From Acidobacteriota bacterium (GTDB lineage: Bacteria; Acidobacteriota; Thermoanaerobaculia; Multivoradales; JAGPDF01): a DNA stretch of 64,000 nt. The stretch spans positions 140,984 through 204,983 of the forward strand of contig JACTMI010000006.1 of assembly GCA_014584695.1 (NCBI GenBank). Reading direction: 5' to 3'. Position 1 is the first letter of the stretch, and every line of letters starts with the position of its first letter. This document shows positions 59,748 through 64,000 of the stretch, one piece after another. Under the pieces are notes generated by a model, which was not told the origin of the DNA, made no database searches, and was given only the letters and a program-made list of their open reading frames with translations. Both the position numbers and the translations under genes were made by a program.

Positions 59748-61064
59748 GTGGCCGCCGGTCCGCGCTCCGAAGCGCTCTTCGCGCGCGCCCGCAAGGTGCT
59801 GCCCGGTGGGGTCAACTCGCCCGTGCGCGCCTTCCGGTCGGTCGGCGGGACGCCGCTTCTGGTCCGCAGCGCGCGCGGCGCCGAGATCGAGGACGAGGAC
59901 GGCCGTCGCTACCTCGACTTCGTCGGCTCCTGGGGCCCGCTGGTGCTCGGCCACGCGCACCCCGAGGTGCTCGAGGCGATCGCCTGGGCCGCCGCGCGCG
60001 GCACCACCTTCGGCGCCCCCTGCGCGCTCGAGGTCGAGCTCGCCGAGGCGCTGGTCGCCGCCTACCCGGGGTTGGAGCAGGTGCGCTGCGTCTCCTCGGG
60101 GACCGAGGCGGTGATGAGCGCCGTGCGCCTCGCGCGCGGCGCCACCGGGCGCGACCTGGTGGTCAAGTTCTCCGGCTGTTACCACGGCCACGCCGACCAC
60201 CTGCTGGTGGCCGCTGGCTCGGGGCTGGCGACCTTCGGCCACCCGTCGTCGGCGGGGGTACCCGCGCCGTTCGCGGCGCTGACCCGCGTCCTGCCGCTCG
60301 ACGACGAGGCGGCGGCGCGCGAGCTGTTCGCGCGCGAGGGCGAGCAGATCGCCGCGGTGCTGATCGAGCCGATCCCGGCCAACCACGGCCTGCTCGTGCA
60401 GCGGCGCGAGTTCCTCGCGACGCTCTCCGAGATCGCCCGCGCCGCCGGCGCGCTGCTCGTCTTCGACGAGGTGATCAGCGGTTTCCGCGTCGCGCGCGGC
60501 GGCGCGGCCGAGCTCTACGGCATCGAACCCGATCTCGCCACGTTCGGCAAGATCGTCGGCGGTGGCCTGCCGGTCGGCGCCTTCGGCGGCAAGCGCGCGA
60601 CGATGGCCCACCTCTCGCCTGAGGGGGGCGTCTACCAGGCCGGGACGCTGTCGGGCAACCCGGTGGCGATGGCGGCGGGCCTGGCGACGCTCGGCGTGCT
60701 CGAGCGCGACGGCGTGCGCGAGCGGCTGGAGGCGCTCGGCCGCGCCCTCGAGGCGGCGCTCGCGCCGGCGCTCGCGGCCGCGCCGACACCGGTCCGGCTG
60801 GTACGCGTCGGCTCGATCTTCTGGCTTTCGCTCCAGGCCGGCGCGGCGCCGCGCACGGCCGAGGCGCTCGATCCCGGCGCCGCGCGCCGCTACGCCGCGC
60901 TCTTCCACGCGCTGCTCGAGGCCGGGATCGCCTTGGCGCCTTCGGCCTTCGAAGTGGGGTTCCTGTCGGCCGCGCACACCGAAGCCGATCTCGCGCGCCT
61001 GGCCGCGGCGCTGCCGGCGGCGCTCGAGCGGGCGGCGGCCGCCGACCAGGAGCGGACCGGGTGA
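59748..61064 (+). CDS. hemL: Glutamate-1-semialdehyde 2,1-aminomutase
   Basis: 438 residues from GTG. Class III aminotransferase fold with PLP: LPGGVNSPVRAFRSVGG, DEDGRRYLDFVGSWGPLVLGHAHPEV, SGTEAVMSAVRLARGATG, FSGCYHGHADHLLVAAGSGL, LVFDEVISGFRVA, and Lys268 in TFGKIVGGGLPVGAFGGK. It converts glutamate-1-semialdehyde to 5-aminolevulinate. GTG start 2 bases after hemA; stop overlaps the following histidine kinase (GTGA). Confidence 0.97.
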   Translation: MAAGPRSEALFARARKVLPGGVNSPVRAFRSVGGTPLLVRSARGAEIEDEDGRRYLDFVGSWGPLVLGHAHPEVLEAIAWAAARGTTFGAPCALEVELAEALVAAYPGLEQVRCVSSGTEAVMSAVRLARGATGRDLVVKFSGCYHGHADHLLVAAGSGLATFGHPSSAGVPAPFAALTRVLPLDDEAAARELFAREGEQIAAVLIEPIPANHGLLVQRREFLATLSEIARAAGALLVFDEVISGFRVARGGAAELYGIEPDLATFGKIVGGGLPVGAFGGKRATMAHLSPEGGVYQAGTLSGNPVAMAAGLATLGVLERDGVRERLEALGRALEAALAPALAAAPTPVRLVRVGSIFWLSLQAGAAPRTAEALDPGAARRYAALFHALLEAGIALAPSAFEVGFLSAAHTEADLARLAAALPAALERAAAADQERTG

Positions 61065-62173
61065 GGCGCGCCCGCCGCTTCGGGCCGCGCGCGCTCGAGC
61101 TGTTCTTTCTGGCGCTGCTCGCGTTCTCGACCGCCCAGGTGATCTGGTGGATCTACGACCAGAACCGGCTGGCCGAGCGCGATCACGACCAGGTCGAAGC
61201 GCTCTACCGGACCGAGGTCGAGCTCGCCCGCCACCTGCTCGCCGAGGGCACCCCCTGGGCGGAGGTGCTGGCACGGGCGCCGCACGTCGAGCTCGTCGAC
61301 GCGGAGGTGCGCGTGGCGCCCGCCGCGGTCGAGCGACTCGAGGCCGAGCGGCTCGGGCGCCTGCGCCGCTACGGCTGGGAGGGAGGCTTCTTCCTCGCCG
61401 TGCTGCTCGCCTCGATGGTCGTGCTGGTGCGCGCGCTGCGCGACGAGGCGGAGCTCGCCCGCCGCCAGGAGAACTTCGTCGCCGCGGTAACGCACGAGCT
61501 GAAGAGCCCGCTCGCCTCGCTGCAGCTGTCGGTCGACACCATCCGCCTGCGGCGCCCCGGACCGGAGCGGCTCGAGGAGCTGGCGGCGCGCATGGACGCC
61601 GACCTCGACCGGTTGGAGGGGATGGTGTCGAAGATCCTCGACACCGCGAGCGTCGAGTCGGGCGAGCGCCGGCGCGAGCGCGAACCGGTCGAGCTCGCTC
61701 CGCTCGCGCGCGCGCTCGCCGCCGACCTGGCGCCGCGCGCGGTGGCGGCCGGGGTCGAGATCGTGGTCGAGGCGCCGCCGGGGCTCGCGGCGCTCGCCGA
61801 CCCGACGGGCGTGCGCACGGTGCTGCGCAACCTGCTCGAGAACGCGCTGCGCGCCACCGCGGCCGCCGGTGGCGGGCGGGTGACGGTGCGGGCGCGGCCC
61901 GAGGGGTCGGGCGCGCGGCTCGAGGTCGAGGACACCGGCGTCGGCTTCCCGCCCGAAGAGGCGCCGAAGCTCTTCCTCAAGTTCTACCGGCCGGGCGACG
62001 AGCTGCGTCGCAGCGGGCCCGGCACCGGCCTCGGCCTCTACCTCGTCGATCGGCTGATGCGCCTCGACGACGGCTGGGCGGCGGCCGAGAGCGCCGGCAC
62101 CGGACGGGGTGCCCGATTCACCGTCGCCTGGCCCGCGCGGCCGCAGCTCGAGCCGGCCGAGGGGGGGGCATGA
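61061..62173 (+). CDS. Sensor histidine kinase
   Basis: 370 residues from a GTG overlapping the hemL stop. Two membrane helices (~11-32 and ~107-127) flank a short periplasmic loop of about 75 residues. HisKA with His145 in VTHELKSPLASLQLSVDTI; HATPase motifs LRNLLENALRA (N box), VEDTGVGFPPEEAPKLFLKFYRPG and GTGLGLYLVDRLM. It phosphorylates the next gene product. Its location inside the heme operon points to sensing of heme, oxygen or redox state, but no such ligand site is visible. Confidence 0.95.
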   Translation: MRRARRFGPRALELFFLALLAFSTAQVIWWIYDQNRLAERDHDQVEALYRTEVELARHLLAEGTPWAEVLARAPHVELVDAEVRVAPAAVERLEAERLGRLRRYGWEGGFFLAVLLASMVVLVRALRDEAELARRQENFVAAVTHELKSPLASLQLSVDTIRLRRPGPERLEELAARMDADLDRLEGMVSKILDTASVESGERRREREPVELAPLARALAADLAPRAVAAGVEIVVEAPPGLAALADPTGVRTVLRNLLENALRATAAAGGGRVTVRARPEGSGARLEVEDTGVGFPPEEAPKLFLKFYRPGDELRRSGPGTGLGLYLVDRLMRLDDGWAAAESAGTGRGARFTVAWPARPQLEPAEGGA

Positions 62174-62892
62174 GCGAGCCGCGGTCGATCCTGGTGGCCG
62201 ACGACGAGGTCAATCTGGCGCGCGGCATCGCCGAGAACCTCGCCGCCGAGGGCTACCGGGTCACGGTGGTCGGCGACGGCGAGCGGGCGCTCGCCGAGAT
62301 CCTCGCCGGCCGGCACGACCTGGTGGTGCTCGACGTCATGATGCCCAAGCTCGACGGCTTCACCGTCTGCGAGCGGGCGCGTCGCCAGGGGGCGGTGACG
62401 CCGGTGCTCTTCCTGACCGCCAAAGGCGAGGTCGAGGACCGCATCCGCGGCCTCGAGGCCGGTGGCGACGACTACCTGCCCAAACCCTTTCACCTCCAGG
62501 AGCTGCTGCTGCGGGTGCGCGTCATCCTGCGCCGCTGGTCCTGGTACGCCCAGGCCTCCGGCGGCGCCGAGGCCGCGCTCGAGTTCGGCGGCAACCGGAT
62601 CGATTTCGCGACCTTCCAGGGGCGCTCCTTCGACGGCCGCGAGCAGGCACTCACCCAGAAAGAGGCGCTGATCGCCAAGGCGCTCGCCGAGCGCTCGGGC
62701 GAGGTCGTCTCGCGCGAGGAGCTGCTCGAGCGCGCCTGGGGCTACGAGCTCTACCCCTCTTCGCGCACCATCGACAACTTCATCCTCCGGCTGCGCAAGC
62801 GCTTCGAGCCCGACCCGGAGCGCCCGCGCTACTTCCACACCGTGCGCGGCGTCGGCTACCGCTTCACGCCCGAAGGCGAGGGCGCGCGATGA
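62170..62892 (+). CDS. OmpR-family response regulator
   Basis: 240 residues. Receiver domain: LVADDEVNLARGIAENLAAEGY, phospho-acceptor Asp55 in LVVLDVMMPKLDGF, FLTAKGEVEDRI, DDYLPKPFH (Lys). C-terminal winged helix: LTQKEALIAKALAERSGEVVSREELLERAWG, TIDNFILRLRKRFE, FHTVRGVGYRF. Start overlaps the kinase stop (ATGA), and its stop overlaps hemC's start, so it is encoded within the heme operon. Likely regulates these or envelope genes. Confidence 0.96.
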   Translation: MSEPRSILVADDEVNLARGIAENLAAEGYRVTVVGDGERALAEILAGRHDLVVLDVMMPKLDGFTVCERARRQGAVTPVLFLTAKGEVEDRIRGLEAGGDDYLPKPFHLQELLLRVRVILRRWSWYAQASGGAEAALEFGGNRIDFATFQGRSFDGREQALTQKEALIAKALAERSGEVVSREELLERAWGYELYPSSRTIDNFILRLRKRFEPDPERPRYFHTVRGVGYRFTPEGEGAR

Positions 62893-63821
62893 CCGTCGCG
62901 CCGCTGCGCATCGGCACCCGCGGCTCCGAGCTCGCCCTCTGGCAGGCGCGTCACGTCGCGGCCCGGCTGGCCGCGCGCGGTGCGCCGGTCGAGCTGGTGA
63001 TCGTCAAGACCGCCGGCGACCGGATCACGGACGTCCCGCTCTCGCAGGTCCCGGGCAAGGCTTTCTTCACCAAGGAGCTCGAGGACGCCCTGCTCGCGAG
63101 ACAGATCGACCTCGCGGTGCACAGCCTGAAGGACGTCGCGACCGCGCTGCCCGACGGGCTCGCGCTCGGCGCCGTGCTCGAGCGCGAGGACCCGCGCGAC
63201 GCGCTGGTCGCGCGCGGCGCCGCGAGCCTCGAGGCGCTGCCCGCGGGCGCCCGGGTCGGCACCAGCAGCCTGCGCCGGCGGGCGCTGCTGGCGCGCGTCC
63301 GCCCCGACCTCGAGCTCGCCGAGCTGCGCGGCAACGTGCCGACGCGGCTAGAGCGCCTGGCCGAAGGAGGCTACGACGCGCTGCTGCTCGCGGCCGCCGG
63401 CCTCGTCCGCCTGGGTCTGGCGGGCGAGATCACCGAGCGGCTGCCGCTCGAGCGCTTCCTGCCGGCGGTCGCCCAGGGGGCGATGGCGATCGAGCTGCGC
63501 GCCGCCGACGCGGCAACGCGCGCCGCGATCGCGCCGCTCGACCACGCGCCGACGCGCGCCGCGACCGCGGCCGAGCGGGCGCTGCTCGCGCGGCTCGAGG
63601 GGGGCTGCTCGGTGCCGGTGGGCGCCTACGCCCAGCTCGTGGGCGACGAGCTCGAGCTCGCGGCGAGCGTCGTCGCGCTCGACGGCCGCCGCGCGGCCGA
63701 GGCGCGGCGCCGTGGCCCGGCCGGCGACCCGGAGGGGCTCGGCCGGGCGCTCGCCGAGGAGTTGCTCGCGCGCGGCGCGCGGGAGATCCTGGACGAGATT
63801 CGCGGAGGCGCGACAGCGTGA
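62889..63821 (+). CDS. hemC: Porphobilinogen deaminase
   Basis: 310 residues. LRIGTRGSELALWQARHVA, VKTAGDRITDVPLSQVPGKAFFTKELEDALL, LAVHSLKDVATALPDGLALG, GTSSLRRRALL, ELRGNVPTRLERL and the dipyrromethane-binding Cys in LEGGCSVPVGAYA. It joins four porphobilinogens into hydroxymethylbilane. ATG overlaps the response regulator stop; GTGA overlap leads to hemD. Confidence 0.97.
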   Translation: MTVAPLRIGTRGSELALWQARHVAARLAARGAPVELVIVKTAGDRITDVPLSQVPGKAFFTKELEDALLARQIDLAVHSLKDVATALPDGLALGAVLEREDPRDALVARGAASLEALPAGARVGTSSLRRRALLARVRPDLELAELRGNVPTRLERLAEGGYDALLLAAAGLVRLGLAGEITERLPLERFLPAVAQGAMAIELRAADAATRAAIAPLDHAPTRAATAAERALLARLEGGCSVPVGAYAQLVGDELELAASVVALDGRRAAEARRRGPAGDPEGLGRALAEELLARGAREILDEIRGGATA

Positions 63822-64000
63822 GCGCGCTCGCCGGCCGCGGCGTCGCGCTGTTGCGCCCCGCGAGCGGGGACGATCCGCTCGCGCGCGCGCTCGCCGCGCG
63901 CGGCGCCCGCCTCGTCTGCTGGCCGGCGCTCGAGATCGCGCCGCCGGCCGACCCCGCGCCGCTGGCGCGGGCGCGCGCGGCGCTCGAGAGCTACGACTGG
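63818..64000 (+). CDS. hemD: Uroporphyrinogen-III synthase, N-terminal part (cut by window end)
   Basis: 61 residues from a GTG overlapping the hemC stop (GTGA) until the window ends. GVALLRPASGDDPLARALAARGARLVCWPALEI and AALESYDW match the first domain of HemD, and the position after hemC is standard. It cyclises hydroxymethylbilane to uroporphyrinogen III. Confidence 0.85.
   Translation, partial: MSALAGRGVALLRPASGDDPLARALAARGARLVCWPALEIAPPADPAPLARARAALESYDW

Overview
This window is a very GC-rich bacterial chromosome segment (about 70% G+C by eye). It has tightly packed genes, many GTG starts and many 4-base ATGA/GTGA stop-start overlaps. The gene set is a housekeeping and replication-origin region. 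Futalosine-type menaquinone synthesis, C5-pathway heme synthesis, a bactofilin gene coupled to parAB and a split transhydrogenase point to a Gram-negative, probably Acidobacteriota-like organism. That placement is an inference with moderate to low confidence; no rRNA gene is present to settle it.

Layout, left to right. (1) 1-12.7 kb: the 3' end of lepA, a small-protein/nucleotidyltransferase pair, an SNase-like secreted protein, an EamA permease, an M28 peptidase, a cupin, a SUI1-like factor, a small membrane protein, idi, then a coupled run of M20 peptidase, CYTH protein, sugar nucleotidyltransferase and GNAT, and cutA. (2) 12.8-18.2 kb: a GspH-like pilin and ComEA-like protein (competence or type IV pilus flavour), two tandem signal peptidase I genes, and the pyrK-pyrD-pyrF operon. 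(3) 18.2-26.0 kb: a membrane protein with a degenerate phosphodiesterase domain, then the origin-associated cluster rpmH-rnpA-yidD-yidC-jag-(parS)-rsmG-parA-parB-bactofilin on the minus strand. (4) 26.1-35.1 kb: two tRNA-Ser genes, tadA, SRP RNA, dnaX-ybaB-recR, an aminotransferase/ATPase pair, truA, a two-domain cNMP-binding protein, mutY and a strongly structured candidate RNA. (5) 35.1-46.5 kb: sppA, dnaA, a putative oriC with DnaA-box-like sites, dnaN, recF, gyrB, two small conserved proteins, gyrA. (6) 46.6-54.6 kb: a membrane protein, acs, pntAA2-pntB, a lipoprotein, a deoxynucleoside kinase and a VWA protein with an N-terminal 8-residue repeat. (7) 54.8-64 kb: a small sigma factor, a 0.7-kb stretch without a recognisable gene, mqnE, then hemH and a heme operon hemA-hemL-[histidine kinase-response regulator]-hemC-hemD, with hemD cut by the window end.

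The core replication and segregation genes (dnaA, dnaN, recF, gyrBA, dnaX, recR, parAB, parS) work together around the inferred origin; rpmH-rnpA-yidD-yidC-jag supply ribosome, RNase P and membrane-insertion functions. The most unusual items are the candidate structured RNA between mutY and sppA, an intergenic three-hairpin repeat family with a compensatory base change between copies, a membrane phosphodiesterase homologue that seems to have lost its catalytic residues, and a recurring TAGAnT-type element just upstream of many genes.
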